From NCBI RefSeq assembly GCF_001561955.1, contig NZ_CP014223.1, positions 2,046,001 to 2,110,000 of the forward strand: a stretch of DNA of 64,000 nt, given 5' to 3'. Under the pieces are notes generated by a model that was not told the DNA's origin, did not search any database, and was given only the letters and a program-made list of their open reading frames with translations. The position numbers and the translations under genes were made by a program. Below are positions 43,473 through 53,673 of this stretch, piece by piece (within the stretch, counting starts at the first letter, position 1; every line of letters starts with the position of its first letter). The stretch is from Anaerotignum propionicum DSM 1682 (GTDB lineage: Bacteria; Bacillota; Clostridia; Lachnospirales; Anaerotignaceae).

Positions 43473-46400
43473 TTATTGTTCATTGAATACTGGCCTAGAT
43501 TGATCATTAACTAGCGTTAAAGCTTTGCAGAACTTATTCATCTCATCATTACCGAACCGCTGTCCTTGTATTACTCTATCGCAAAGTGACTGTATTGACT
43601 TGAGATCATCCAATAAAATTTTATCTTTATATAAAGAAAGCGTTGCCAAAATTTCGTTTTTTAAGTTTTCTTCCGTTCGTTTGCGGTATTGAATGTCACG
43701 CTCATCGGTTAGGAGTTCCTGCACCTTAGTGTATGCCCATAACAGTTCAGCAATCTTATCAATTCCTTCATATCCGGTTACAATAGCAGAGGCTAGTTCA
43801 TAACCACGGCCAAAGCAATCTACTATTTGTGGTATGATATCAATCGGAAACGGAAGGAACGAGCCATCTGGTTGAGAATCGTCATTCTCAAGTGCATTCT
43901 GAATTATTACAAATGCTGATTTGGAGAATTTAAGACCTCCTCGTGCAACTTTTCCCTGTGAATCGCAACTCATCAAGACCAAATAATCAATACAGCTCTC
44001 CGCAAACCCTAGGCAAGAACACATAACACGCAACAACATGGCTTCATCCGAAAAGTCTAGCTCTTGAATGATAACAGGATAACTAGTTAAGATACCATCC
44101 TGCAGATAACGCTGTGGAAATATGACCTTAAAGTTCTCTGATAGTGCAGATAACTGAAGTTCATTTGTCGTCAGCAACTGTTTGTAGTAGCCCTCGTACC
44201 ATGCCTTAACTTGATACTTGCTAAAATATTCGTTAGGAGCATGCTTTTCATAGTAAAGACACGCCATAATGATTTGCTCCGAAGCGTTTTGTTCGTGATT
44301 GCATAGTGTTGCATGCTCCGCAATCAATAGTTTGTACTTTGTGGTCATTTCACCAAATAAGTTCTGCATAGCACTCAAATATTCACGAGCGGTTTTAATA
44401 TTAACCAAGGCAAGTCTCGCATCGTCTTCTTTTTTTAGTAAGAAACCGGGAAATTGGTTGCCAAAATTTTCAATGCTACTGAAATATTTACTTTTTACAT
44501 GACTAAATCCTTCTGGTAATGCTGACTTTTCTTCAAACGGTCTGTCTTCGTGTGGAAACTTTAATTCGCAGATGGTGTCTCTTCTGATAGTTTCTCGTAG
44601 CGTATCTACCTCAGTAGCCAAACTGTCTAGCTTCTTTTTACCAAGCAAATGGTAAACACACGAAGAGGATTTATCCAGCAGGATACAGATGTTCTTTCTA
44701 ATTGAAAACCAATGTTCCAGCCATTCCAAGATCGTGTCACACTCATAGTTGCTCATCAGTGTTTTGTTCCATAGTGAGTTGAATTCTTGGTGAAATGTTA
44801 TTACGATATTTCGGACCGGCATGGTCTTATGGGCATCATCTGGCACTTTATATCCTTCCAATATATTAATGGTCGGTTTTAATGCATCGGCACAATATAC
44901 ATTAAAAATTGGAAGTATTCTGCAAATTGAAGTTAATCTGGAGACACTTTCTGAGTTGGCTTTTTTTATATTACTCGCCAGCAAAATATATTCCACATGA
45001 ATTTCATTATCGGCTTCACTTAAATAGACCTGCAGAGAATTTGTTTTTTCTTTTAAATACTGCAAAATATTATCAATATAGTCCCCTACGAACGCTCTGT
45101 ATTCTTTCTCATTTCCACAGAAGCAAGTGTACAATATTAGAGCCAGTGCGTCGTAAGATACCCGTACATTATTCTCCCAAAGATTTTTCAGGGCAATCTC
45201 ACTAGACAAATTAAATCGGTGATCAATATTGTAGAGCCAGTACATAATATTTGAATATGAAGATATATCTTCGATGGTTTCAAATAGTTTGTTTCCTCTA
45301 AGCTTGAAAAAAAGCTTTTCACTAAAACAATGTATATCGGTTTCTAATAGCACATATTTAGGAATCTTATCTCTAAGCTCACATAAGTATTTAATGTTTT
45401 TGTTATCCGGCAAAGTTTTTTGCATACTATCCAAGGTACTTATTGACACGTCGAATTCATCAACTTTTGTGAAGGGACTTAATTCGCTTGAAAGAAGGAA
45501 AAGTCCTCCATGAATATTTGCATTATCAAGGATAGCTTTTTGCTCGCGGTAGTATTGCATTACACTTCCTGAAAATAAGCCGCGCAGGCCCTGTGTATAA
45601 CTACCTAAATCTGCTGGATTCCATAAAGCATCTACAACTTTTGTGTAAAATTCATTTTTTGAAGAAATGTAAAGTGGCAAGCAAGAAAACAGTTTGGGAA
45701 GATAGTTCCGCTCGCACATACACAACACCTGTAAGGCTGTATCATCTATCTCATAGAACTCGTGTAAACTTGTTACAATGTGCTTAGAGCGCACAGGGTG
45801 TAATCCTTCGATATATTTGCTTTCACTATCAACTTTGATCAGAAATTCGTTTTCAATGCTTTTCAAAAGCTCACTTATGTCACAAGAAATTTTTGGCCTA
45901 AGATCTGCAATTAGGTGTCTTAGTGACAATCTCACACCACAGATATCGGCAAAACAAACTAGCCGTAGCAATTCGCATTTTATATTTCCGTTTACTGATG
46001 AACTAATTTGCGATATTTGATAAGATATCCTGTCTGATAGCATCTCGCCGTGGGTCAACAGATATACATATTCGATAAGAAGCCTTCTGTCAGACACCTG
46101 CTCCCACACTTTTCTCCAAGTCTTAACAGTTGGATGTATTTTTTTTGCACCTTGCAGCACATTGAATATTTCTAATGCATCTGCCTCATCTAGGGCAAGT
46201 TTAATTACTTCCATCGATTTTATATTGCTAATATCATTACCGTAGTTGTACCAGTCTATTTCTCTGGTCGTAATAAGAAATTTATAATGTAAACAAATAT
46301 CTTCCTGAAAAAGCTGTGCCAACCGATTCCACTCACTTAGTTGTGCATCCAGATTATCAAGAAGAATAATTGGTTTTTCCCCTAATCTAATCCTTGCTTT

Positions 46401-47447
46401 AAAGAATCTCACTATATTATCTAACTCTTTTGCGTCGCTACACCAGCGAAGTTGATATATAGTATATTCTTTGAGTAAGGTGAAACACGTTTGAAGTGCC
46501 ATTGTGGTTTTCCCTTGTCCGCTTGAAGCCTTTATTACAGTAACCGCATTCTTGGAAATAGACTTTAAGACCAACTGCTCAAGTTGAGATCTTCTTACAG
46601 GCAAGCCGTTTGCAATATCTTGAGGGGTGGCCTTTTTCCCTTCATAGTAACTCACATCTGTTCCAGAGGCACTGGGAGTATAATCAATTTTTTTAATCCA
46701 GCCCAGCGCAGGGTTAAATGCACCTTTGGCAATATCATCTTTTACTGATTGAATCAGATTATCAAGGTCAGACTTGCAGATACCCTTCCTTTGGGTCATT
46801 GTCTCGAGACAACAGTACTTTAAGCTGTTGGCAAATAATTTGATGTTGTCAGTTACAATGTCATATGTCTCAATTAATACAGCTTCAATCTCCCGCTCTA
46901 AAGAGTCTTTGATCTTGTTCTCGAATGAAAGCTTTGACAAAAAATCACTAAAAGAAAAGTCACTCCAATTCCAATGAGAATTACCATTCTTAATTTCCGT
47001 GACAATATTATTCCAATACAGAAAAGTTGCCTCATCAACTGTGCCGTCTATCAAGTTGCTGAAATGACCTTTTGAAACAGAAAAATCATATACTAACTTA
47101 AAGTTTCGATGCTTATCTATCAAATATGCTTCAAGAAAGTTTTTCAGGACATCTTTAAGAAAGCTGGCATCTTGCTTTACCGATGAGTATTTCAACTGTA
47201 TGTGGACTGGGATATCAGATGCGCCTAAACACCTTATAAAATCAATGTCTTCAACCCCCTCAAGATAGAAAGTTGTTGTATTATCCATCTGGGTTAGAAT
47301 TAAGTAGCATGAGTATAAATATTGATATGTAAATCCTAGTAATGCTATTACTCCACCGTTTCTGAATTCTTGTAATTCTGCAATAGTAGCCTTTGCAATC
47401 TTTACCTTTTGGGGAGATTTTGTTTTTGACTTATTTTTTTTGACCAT
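43473..47447 (-). CDS. Large STAND NTPase with N-terminal nuclease-like domain (candidate antiphage protein)
   Basis: A 1324-residue protein. After a basic start, residues about 30-130 look like the DUF4297/Cap4-type PD-(D/E)xK domain: GFTYQYLYSCYLIL, EDIDFI, then VHIQLKYSS with a Q-x-K motif. A STAND-type P-loop follows near residue 302 (IKASSGQGKTTMALQ) and Walker B near 359 (KPIILLDNLDAQ), then a sensor-like TTREIDWY. The remaining 900 residues are helical, repeat-like and presumably sense a ligand. This architecture is that of Avs-like antiviral proteins, which cut DNA on recognising a phage protein. Final gene before the rlmD-like remnant. Confidence 0.72.
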   Translation of the reverse strand: MVKKNKSKTKSPQKVKIAKATIAELQEFRNGGVIALLGFTYQYLYSCYLILTQMDNTTTFYLEGVEDIDFIRCLGASDIPVHIQLKYSSVKQDASFLKDVLKNFLEAYLIDKHRNFKLVYDFSVSKGHFSNLIDGTVDEATFLYWNNIVTEIKNGNSHWNWSDFSFSDFLSKLSFENKIKDSLEREIEAVLIETYDIVTDNIKLFANSLKYCCLETMTQRKGICKSDLDNLIQSVKDDIAKGAFNPALGWIKKIDYTPSASGTDVSYYEGKKATPQDIANGLPVRRSQLEQLVLKSISKNAVTVIKASSGQGKTTMALQTCFTLLKEYTIYQLRWCSDAKELDNIVRFFKARIRLGEKPIILLDNLDAQLSEWNRLAQLFQEDICLHYKFLITTREIDWYNYGNDISNIKSMEVIKLALDEADALEIFNVLQGAKKIHPTVKTWRKVWEQVSDRRLLIEYVYLLTHGEMLSDRISYQISQISSSVNGNIKCELLRLVCFADICGVRLSLRHLIADLRPKISCDISELLKSIENEFLIKVDSESKYIEGLHPVRSKHIVTSLHEFYEIDDTALQVLCMCERNYLPKLFSCLPLYISSKNEFYTKVVDALWNPADLGSYTQGLRGLFSGSVMQYYREQKAILDNANIHGGLFLLSSELSPFTKVDEFDVSISTLDSMQKTLPDNKNIKYLCELRDKIPKYVLLETDIHCFSEKLFFKLRGNKLFETIEDISSYSNIMYWLYNIDHRFNLSSEIALKNLWENNVRVSYDALALILYTCFCGNEKEYRAFVGDYIDNILQYLKEKTNSLQVYLSEADNEIHVEYILLASNIKKANSESVSRLTSICRILPIFNVYCADALKPTINILEGYKVPDDAHKTMPVRNIVITFHQEFNSLWNKTLMSNYECDTILEWLEHWFSIRKNICILLDKSSSCVYHLLGKKKLDSLATEVDTLRETIRRDTICELKFPHEDRPFEEKSALPEGFSHVKSKYFSSIENFGNQFPGFLLKKEDDARLALVNIKTAREYLSAMQNLFGEMTTKYKLLIAEHATLCNHEQNASEQIIMACLYYEKHAPNEYFSKYQVKAWYEGYYKQLLTTNELQLSALSENFKVIFPQRYLQDGILTSYPVIIQELDFSDEAMLLRVMCSCLGFAESCIDYLVLMSCDSQGKVARGGLKFSKSAFVIIQNALENDDSQPDGSFLPFPIDIIPQIVDCFGRGYELASAIVTGYEGIDKIAELLWAYTKVQELLTDERDIQYRKRTEENLKNEILATLSLYKDKILLDDLKSIQSLCDRVIQGQRFGNDEMNKFCKALTLVNDQSRPVFNEQ

Positions 47448-47908
47448 AACGTCCCTGCTTTCTTAATACACATCGTGCACACACTGAAATCGCTATATAG
47501 TATTTCATAAATCCTTCAGAAATAATTATTTCTATTTTTAAAAGTGCTTGAACTTATTTTCCCATTATTGCTAAAACCAGAATCTTTATTATAGATAAAT
47601 CATAAAACAGTTTGTAAATCCAGACTGCTTAAGTTAAACTTATATCAGCAATATGGTTTTAAATGTGCAAAAATTGAATCCATTGTTTCTTATACCTTTT
47701 TTACTTTATTATACATGCATCTGCATAATATTTCCATATATATTAAAAAAGGTTAAGCCGAAGTGTCAATTTTATGACCCAGACTTAACCTCTTATATCC
47801 CTCTATTTTGTAAAAACGCCCTATGTCATCTATATTTCCACCATATTTTAAGGCTCAAAAACGGCACTTTTTCGCCTATTTTTAAGCCCAAAAACCGCTT
47901 CAAAACCA
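47448..47908. other. Intergenic stretch matching the region downstream of rlmD
   Basis: No gene is supported. From about 47745 to 47908 it resembles, at reduced identity, the sequence downstream of rlmD (60780-60940): a GGTTAAG/CTTAACC hairpin (47751-47790), TATGTCATCTATATTT and a CAAAACCA end at the intron junction. Confidence 0.6.
47749..47792. terminator. Terminator-like hairpin (copy of the rlmD downstream terminator)
   Basis: AAAAGGTTAAG ... CTTAACCT with a long loop, related to the GGCTAAG/CTTAGCC hairpins at 52123 and 60783. A-rich and T-rich flanks would allow action in both directions. Confidence 0.5.
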
Positions 47909-49811
47909 GTCGAGGTAGACGCGCCCATTACTAGACGCACCCCTCACAGAACCGTACGTGCGGCTTTTCCGCATACGGCTCTTTACAAGTCTAATTGTTC
48001 AACAGTTATCCATAGACATTGACATAGACCTTGCCATAGGCTATCGGGAACACTTTGAGCATCTCTTCAAGTCCTTTCCACGTATAGCTTTCCCTATGAC
48101 TTCTTCGATTAAGCCAATAGAACAACATATCTATCACTTTGAATCTAAATCTGTCAAGGCTTGGTCCGTTATCAGTAATCCCGTAGTAATGGTAATAACC
48201 AACAAGTATTTGGTTCAGCTTCTTTATGATTTCCTTCACTGGTAGAAATCTAAGTTCTCCCTTTAGAAGTTGGTTTATCTCTTTGCATTTCTTTCTGAAT
48301 TTCTTCCTGCTGGTTCTCCTCTTCACTCTGAACTTTCCGTTCCTACCTTTGGAACAGTAGTGTGTGAAACCGAGAAAGGTAAAAGTTTCTGGCTTTGTTC
48401 CTTCTCGCTTGCAATCTGCTTCGGCGAAACGCCCAAATTTAATCAGCCTGCTCTTACTTTCCTCAAGCTCCAGTCCAAAGTGCCCCATCCTGTGTTTTAG
48501 TCTCGTGTAGAACTCTTCTGCTTCGTGCTTGTATTGAAAACAGACTACAAAGTCGTCTGCATACACCACTAATCCGCAGAAACCCTTCATGTTCGGCTGT
48601 ATCCTCTCCTTGAACCACCATACAAGTACATAGTGCATGTAGATGTTTGCGAGTATAGGTGAACAAATAGAACCCTGTCCACTACCCTCTTCGGACTCCT
48701 CATACTGAAAATCCTTCATGATTCCTGCCTTCAGCATTCTTCTAACCAGCCTAATGATGTTAGGGTCTTTGACTCTTGATTCTACGAACTTAACTATCCA
48801 TTCATGGTCTAAATGGTCAAAGAACCCTTTAATATCTGCATCAAGGATATAATTCGTGTAACACATCTCAATCATCACATTTAATTTCTTAATTGCCATG
48901 TGACATCTACGTTTTGGGCGAAAGCCCATCATTTCATCGTAGAAGTGAGGTTCGAAAACAGCCTCGAGTACTCTTTTCAACGCCTCCTGCACTAACTTAT
49001 CCCTGTAGCAGTAGATACTGAGTGGTCTCGTCTTGCCGTTGTCCTTTGGTATTTCCACCCGCCTTGCAGGCTGTGGCTTATAGGATTTCCGTCTCAGACT
49101 TTCCACAAGTTTATCCAGGTTTTCTTCAAGATTCGCTCCGTACATCTCCTTTGTAACTCCGTCGATGCCAACAGCTTTCTTTCCATCCATGTCCGTATGG
49201 CACTGCCTAAGCAGTTCCTTGTCTATCAGATGTCCTATAGACGTGAACACCATATCCGGATTTTCTCTTGATAACTGTGATATTCTCTCCAATTTCGTTT
49301 CCATCAGTTTCCTACCTCAGTGTGTAGCTAATGTTTCCTCTTTGATATGAACTTGTATGGCAAGGTTGCGAGGAACAACCTACTCTCCGCTTCCCTCCAG
49401 TGGCATTACCACCTTCATTGGTACTATCAGGCCATCCGACTGCCTGTCATGCTTCTGCAGCCATCTCTGTCTGCATACCACTCATACACACATAGTGTGG
49501 ACACGGCAGGCTCTCCCCAGTTGATGTGACATCATTGTATAGCATGGCTGACTTCTAACTCCGCAGAGCCTCAGATATCTAACCCTTTGACGAATATCTG
49601 CGTGTTGCCTTCCGCTATGTTGACGGCGTCGGCACTCTGAACCATCCACAAATTTCGAAGCTAAACTGCCTTTTGACCCTGCTACCTAACTCCCTTTGCT
49701 TTGCATGCCCTGTTACCAGAAACATACTCTAGGCTTGCTACCGATGGTGGGGCTTCACCTTATCGGACGGGGTTTCCACCCGTTAAATATCACACCCTTG
49801 GCTGGGCGCAC
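47909..49811 (-). mobile_element. Class-C group II intron in a terminator hairpin
   Basis: A 1903-bp intron on the minus strand: 5' end GTGCGCCCAGCC at 49811, domain V GAGCCGTATGCGGAAAAGCC then GCACGTACGGTTC, 3' end ...CTACCTCGAC at 47909. It encodes an RT without endonuclease domain. Removing it rebuilds AACCACAA-GATG-TTGTGGTTTT, the terminator that follows rlmD (60936-60955). Insertion into terminator hairpins rather than genes is the known habit of IIC introns. Junctions are exact by comparison with the intact copy. Confidence 0.9.
48006..49304 (-). CDS. ltrA: Group IIC intron reverse transcriptase/maturase
   Basis: A 432-residue RT. The N-terminal motif DKELLRQCHTDMDGKKAVGI, RPLSIYCYRDKLVQEAL, FRPKRRCHMAIKKL, active site VVYADDFVV and a maturase X domain (KFRKKCKEINQLL, VGYYHYYGI). 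No HNH domain is present, consistent with class C. All visible catalytic residues are intact, so the intron may be active. Confidence 0.92.
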   Translation of the reverse strand: METKLERISQLSRENPDMVFTSIGHLIDKELLRQCHTDMDGKKAVGIDGVTKEMYGANLEENLDKLVESLRRKSYKPQPARRVEIPKDNGKTRPLSIYCYRDKLVQEALKRVLEAVFEPHFYDEMMGFRPKRRCHMAIKKLNVMIEMCYTNYILDADIKGFFDHLDHEWIVKFVESRVKDPNIIRLVRRMLKAGIMKDFQYEESEEGSGQGSICSPILANIYMHYVLVWWFKERIQPNMKGFCGLVVYADDFVVCFQYKHEAEEFYTRLKHRMGHFGLELEESKSRLIKFGRFAEADCKREGTKPETFTFLGFTHYCSKGRNGKFRVKRRTSRKKFRKKCKEINQLLKGELRFLPVKEIIKKLNQILVGYYHYYGITDNGPSLDRFRFKVIDMLFYWLNRRSHRESYTWKGLEEMLKVFPIAYGKVYVNVYG

Positions 49812-49825
49812 CAACATCTTGTGGT

Positions 49826-49912
49826 TTAAACCCCATTTTTAGCCTTAGTACCACAATACGTCATCATTATTATCGCTTCAACGTGACTCGTAATAGGGAA
49901 CAGATCAACTGG
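49826..49912 (-). pseudogene. Displaced 3' end of an rlmD-like gene
   Basis: The minus strand encodes VDLFPITSHVEAIIMMTYCG and a short tail to TAA at 49826, matching the C-terminus of the intact RlmD at 60955 (VDQFPMTTHVEAIIMMTYCG). A 36-bp stretch (49850-49885) is identical to 60979-61014. Homology stops near 49915. It looks like the fragment left when an element integrates into the 3' end of a gene and supplies a replacement end. Confidence 0.75.
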
Positions 49913-49916
49913 ATTT

Positions 49917-50297
49917 TATGCATATTTATCCAAATATTTCGCATATTATTGTTCAATTGATGAATAAAAAATTTTATTTTGCATATTTATTATGTCATCT
50001 GTTTTATCGCTTCAAGGGTAGGTTGAGTTATTCAAATTATAGTCCCATTCTTCTTACACTGTTTGCAACCATTTCAGTTAGTTCACTTTCTGCTCCCAAG
50101 CTAAATTAAAAATAGAACCCTTTCCACCACCAGCACCAATGGCAGATATAAAAACTCCTCTTCAATTTTAACATCAGATCTATTTTGTCCGTTCATATTT
50201 TTTCCTTATCAACATAAATCAGTTAGAAATGCATTTATCTGTTTATACATGCGCTTCTTTTAGTTTGCATAATTAGAGTATGTACGTGAAATTTGTT
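49917..50297 (-). pseudogene. Gene remnants without an intact frame
   Basis: The minus strand shows pieces of coding sequence in different frames (for example VFISAIGAGGGKGSIFNLAW around 50100-50170 and SELTEMVANSVRRMGL around 50045-50095), with an isolated ATG at about 50197. Stops and frameshifts prevent any sizeable product. The parent family is not recognised. The rest of the stretch is AT-rich with no feature seen. Confidence 0.4.
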
Positions 50298-51584
50298 TTA
50301 CTTCTGCACATATCTCGTCAATCTGCCATTTCCAACCTTACGAATTAAATCCTTATCTAACATTTCTTTAAGAATATTAATTGCGTGAGTCGTACCACTG
50401 CCCAAGGCTTCTTCAACATCAGAACGAGTGATTTCTTTTTGCTTTTCAAACAATCTGAGTACCGGTAAGTACTTTTGTTCTTCTGCACTTAATACTTTGG
50501 CATGTATATTAGGTAGAACTACTCTAAATGCCCCTTCTACATTTTCAAACTTAGGCTGTACTGTTAACCCCTTGTAGCAACTAATGATTTTGCTAATACC
50601 TGTTCCATATGCCTCAATTAGCTTCATTCTATAAAATAGAGCTGCCAGTTTTTCATTTCTGGGTTGTGATGCTCCCAGCATAGCTGCCTCTAATGATAAC
50701 CCAGATACCAATCCGCCTAAAGATATCATCTCTAAACGGTCGGAATAGAGGTTTATAAATGTGCTGCCACTAAATGAATAATCCCTATGCACGATAGCAT
50801 TCAGCAATGCTTCACGAACTGCATCTTCCGGATAATCTCTCTCATCTGTACGAAACAAATCATGGAAGGTCGCTTTTGTACCATTATAAAAGTCAATGGT
50901 TCTATAGGCATCTGTAAGCTGAGTAAATAGGGAACCGGTAAACTCTTTTCTATCCCTAAACACTAACTTATCTATTCCTTGGAAAACTGCAAATTTGATT
51001 GAGTGTTTGCATTGATCTGAAACAAGCAACCCCATATTTGTATAAATATCATCAGGAGAAAGAATACCTAAATTCTTCATTTGAACTTCTGTAAATTCTA
51101 AGTCTCTTTTTTGCAATTCCTCTTCTAATTTATTAAAAGTCAGCTCCTGAACTAGAGAACGATTTTCCTCAAATGAATCGCCATCTGCCATTTTTATCAT
51201 CATACGGATAGCATCTTCAGATGCTGGGGCAGATGTTGTTCCACTTCTAACATATACACCTGTTGGTTTCAGTCCTTTATCTGATAGGTAATAAGGCTTT
51301 TTTGTGCCTTGGCTTACGGTCACTTTAATAAAAAACTTCTTATCTTCTTGTAACAATCCAATGTTAACAAACATGGAAACATCAGGTCTGACACTATCTC
51401 TTATGGAGTTGGAGATTTGTTGCATTACAAAATCAGCATTATCAACACCAATGATATGTCCACTATCCTGTACGCCAATATAGATTGTCCCACCATATGT
51501 ATTCGCAAAGGCAACAATCTCTTTCTTTAAATCAGAGGTATAGATTTCTTTCAATTCAACCGTTTCACTTTCATATAGCTTCAT
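50298..51584 (-). CDS. AlbA_2-domain/ATPase-like transcriptional regulator
   Basis: A 428-residue protein. The N-terminal Schlafen/AlbA_2 domain (SETVELKEIYTSDLKKEIVAF, ANTYGGTIYIGVQD) is followed by a GHKL/HATPase_c_4 region (VREALLNAIVHRDYSFSGST, KLIEAYGTGISKI) and a winged helix at the C-terminus (KQKEITRSDVEEALG). Proteins of this plan are annotated as putative regulators or RecG-related ATP-binding proteins; some act in stress or defence. The start at 51584 (MKLYESETVELK) follows AGAAGGAG; the upstream frame lacks a site. Confidence 0.8.
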   Translation of the reverse strand: MKLYESETVELKEIYTSDLKKEIVAFANTYGGTIYIGVQDSGHIIGVDNADFVMQQISNSIRDSVRPDVSMFVNIGLLQEDKKFFIKVTVSQGTKKPYYLSDKGLKPTGVYVRSGTTSAPASEDAIRMMIKMADGDSFEENRSLVQELTFNKLEEELQKRDLEFTEVQMKNLGILSPDDIYTNMGLLVSDQCKHSIKFAVFQGIDKLVFRDRKEFTGSLFTQLTDAYRTIDFYNGTKATFHDLFRTDERDYPEDAVREALLNAIVHRDYSFSGSTFINLYSDRLEMISLGGLVSGLSLEAAMLGASQPRNEKLAALFYRMKLIEAYGTGISKIISCYKGLTVQPKFENVEGAFRVVLPNIHAKVLSAEEQKYLPVLRLFEKQKEITRSDVEEALGSGTTHAINILKEMLDKDLIRKVGNGRLTRYVQK

Positions 51585-51671
51585 AACTCCACTCCTTCTA
51601 TCAGTTTCTATCACTTATAACACTATGCTATCACAACAATTGATAGAAAGCAAGGAGAAGCATTTTACAGT

Positions 51672-52079
51672 TTATGACAAAGAAATCATCTCACCTTCTT
51701 TTATAAGAATACAATCCTTAATACAATAAATGGGAATTCCACTCTTTTTAATAGATTTTCTTGAATCTTCTAAACTGAATTCATATTTTAATAAAACTTC
51801 TTTCGAATAACAGATTGCCATATCTATCTCTTTCTTATTATAAAGGTCAAACAGTTTCTTTATTCTATGGTTCCCTCTTTGGAATCCTTTTTCATTTGTA
51901 ACCCAGCCAAACAAATCTAGAAATATTAATTGCCTCAGTGCTGATTGTAGAGAATACAAGTTGATATACTTAGATTTATTTGGGATAAATACTGCTCCTT
52001 TAATTTTTCTATCATATATTCCAAGGGTATTTTCAAAACTAGATAGCGATGGAATGATAATCAAATTTTCATTGTCCAT
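51672..52079 (-). CDS. Unrecognised soluble protein
   Basis: 135 residues from MDNENLIIIPSLSSFENTLG, preceded by AAGGAGG. The sequence contains RQLIFLDLFGWVTNEKGFQR and ends IYCIKDCILIKEGEMISLS. No family or motif is recognised; the aromatic, mixed alpha/beta composition suggests a folded globular domain. It is the last gene before the hairpin at 52123 on its upstream side, so it probably has its own promoter. Confidence 0.5.
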   Translation of the reverse strand: MDNENLIIIPSLSSFENTLGIYDRKIKGAVFIPNKSKYINLYSLQSALRQLIFLDLFGWVTNEKGFQRGNHRIKKLFDLYNKKEIDMAICYSKEVLLKYEFSLEDSRKSIKKSGIPIYCIKDCILIKEGEMISLS

Positions 52080-52122
52080 AGTGATCCTCCTTATAAATAA
52101 TATCATTTTTATGGTATACAAA

Positions 52123-52165
52123 AAGGCTAAGTTGCAGATCATTACTCGATCTACATCTTAGCCTT
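52123..52165. terminator. Terminator-like hairpin (GGCTAAG/CTTAGCC type)
   Basis: AAGGCTAAGTTGCAGATCA begins this element and CTTAGCCTTAATA ends it, almost identical to 60783-60825 near rlmD and related to 47749-47792. A stem of 9-10 bp with A/T flanks allows bidirectional termination. Confidence 0.6.
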
Positions 52166-52199
52166 AATACTATGAATACTTTTTAACTAGCACAACCTT

Positions 52200-52439
52200 C
52201 TACTCACTAATTAATTTTGACTCAATTAACAAATTTCTTACAGCCTCTGCTTCTGCATAAGTCAAATTCGCTTTAGGCGATATCATTGTTGCTGTTGTGC
52301 CATTAAATACATGAGCCGCTAATACATTCTTAACATTTGTTTTTGCCCAATCACTTACTTGGCTGTAATCGGTGTAACTTTGGTTTCTGTTTTCATCACT
52401 TCCTACAAGCTTCGTAATTCCCATTGCTCTTTGGTACAT
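52200..52439 (-). pseudogene. C-terminal remnant of an SLH-domain protein
   Basis: 79 residues resembling the last part of an SLH triplet: RAMGITKLVG, YTDYSQVSDWAKTNVKNVLA (the DxxxxxWA pattern) and NLTYAEAEAVRNLLIESKLI. The frame extends upstream a few codons (NRSSIVMYQ) and then hits stops; there is no signal peptide. It is therefore the truncated end of a larger wall-bound protein, possibly once joined to the copper amine oxidase-like gene upstream. Confidence 0.6.
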
Positions 52440-52549
52440 AACAATTGAGCTACGGTTGAAAAGTGTTACTGATTATTCTAATCTATTGATTTTCTCATAA
52501 TACTATTTTACTTCCAGAATACAATCTGCATAATATTTGCATGAAAGAT
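52440..52549. other. Short gap between two decayed surface-protein genes
   Basis: Contains a handful of SLH-like codons next to 52439 and otherwise AT-rich sequence. No site or gene is supported. Confidence 0.4.
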
Positions 52550-53647
52550 CTACAGCGTAAACTTATGTCCCTCTGACACATAATACCCGTCCTTTGTAAT
52601 AAAATTAACACTAACATATGCCTCAAAACTTAACGTCTTCATATCAAATGAACGTCAATATTATAGTCAGTAATCTTATTTCCCGGATGATAAGCTGCTG
52701 CCTTTTGTTTAAGTTCTTCGTCAGATATTGTGGGAAACTTAATATTATCTTAATGTAAATCATTATTCCATTCATCCAGATAATCAATTAATTTTGCATA
52801 TCCATGTATTACAGTAACATGGTAACCATAGGAGGAACGATACTCACCAACATAATATCGGATATCCAGCATATTGAGCGGCAACTGTATCACGTTGTTT
52901 CCTGTGTCAGTTGTATCTATCACTACATCTCCTAACGGAGAATATTCTTCAACAACAAAATCATTTATATTAAAATCACGGTTTATATTATTTTTAAAAT
53001 AACTTTCAATCTCATCGTAGTTCTTAGATTTTGCAACATACCTGATATCATTATCATTAATGACTATTTGTTTTCGTCTATCATCAATATACTCTTTTGC
53101 CAATTCATTTAGATTGTTTATATCCTCTTGACTAATGTTTCCCTTTAAAACCTTATGTAAGGACATTGTGTTTTTATCTTTATCCCAAGTACATTCAAAG
53201 TCCGCAATCTCAGCTATATCTCTTACAGAAAAATAATGATAACCGTTAATGTTATATCCAGATAGAGTAAGCTTTACCTCATTCACAATAATATTTTGCT
53301 TAATAGGAACAGCGGTTGCTTTTTTTAAAACCTTATCCACTTGATCCGTTGAATTATTATATTTACCTGACAAATCTAGCTTTATTGCTCTTGTTCCGGC
53401 ATCCCACTCAACATCAAAATCAATGAGCATTGCAACACCCCTTAGTTTAAAGTAGTTTTTGTTGTTAATTGCATAATCAACTACATTTTTACTCAGTGAT
53501 ACTCCCCTCGGTATTTAAAATAACTCTATTTTCTGTAGGAGAAGTTTGTATTGTTTCTGTTGATAACGGCTCCGCTTGTACCAAACTGCAATTTGAACAA
53601 AACAAAATAACAAATACCATATCTAACTTTATTAATCTCTTTTTCAT
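52550..53647 (-). pseudogene. Copper amine oxidase N-domain-like exported protein, decayed
   Basis: It starts MKKRLIKLDMVFVILFCSNC (signal peptide or lipobox). After a frameshift near 53509 it continues VVDYAINNKNYFKLRGVAML, then VEWDAGTRAIKLDLSG and a second stalk repeat (NGYHYFSVRDIAEIADFECT). These are the repeat units called copper amine oxidase N-terminal domains, used as surface stalks by Clostridia. An in-frame TAA at 52750 is followed by homologous-looking sequence (FPTISDEELKQKAAAYHPG), and after another frameshift near 52655 by SFEAYVSVNFITKDGYYVSE to a stop at 52550. At least three lesions make it a pseudogene. Confidence 0.65.
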
Positions 53648-53673
53648 ATTTACCCCCGTCTATCCTTAAAAAA

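Noticed and set aside
43473-47447. Classifying the large STAND protein as a specific Avs type
   Set aside because: The sensor region is not recognisable by eye, so only the general architecture is stated.
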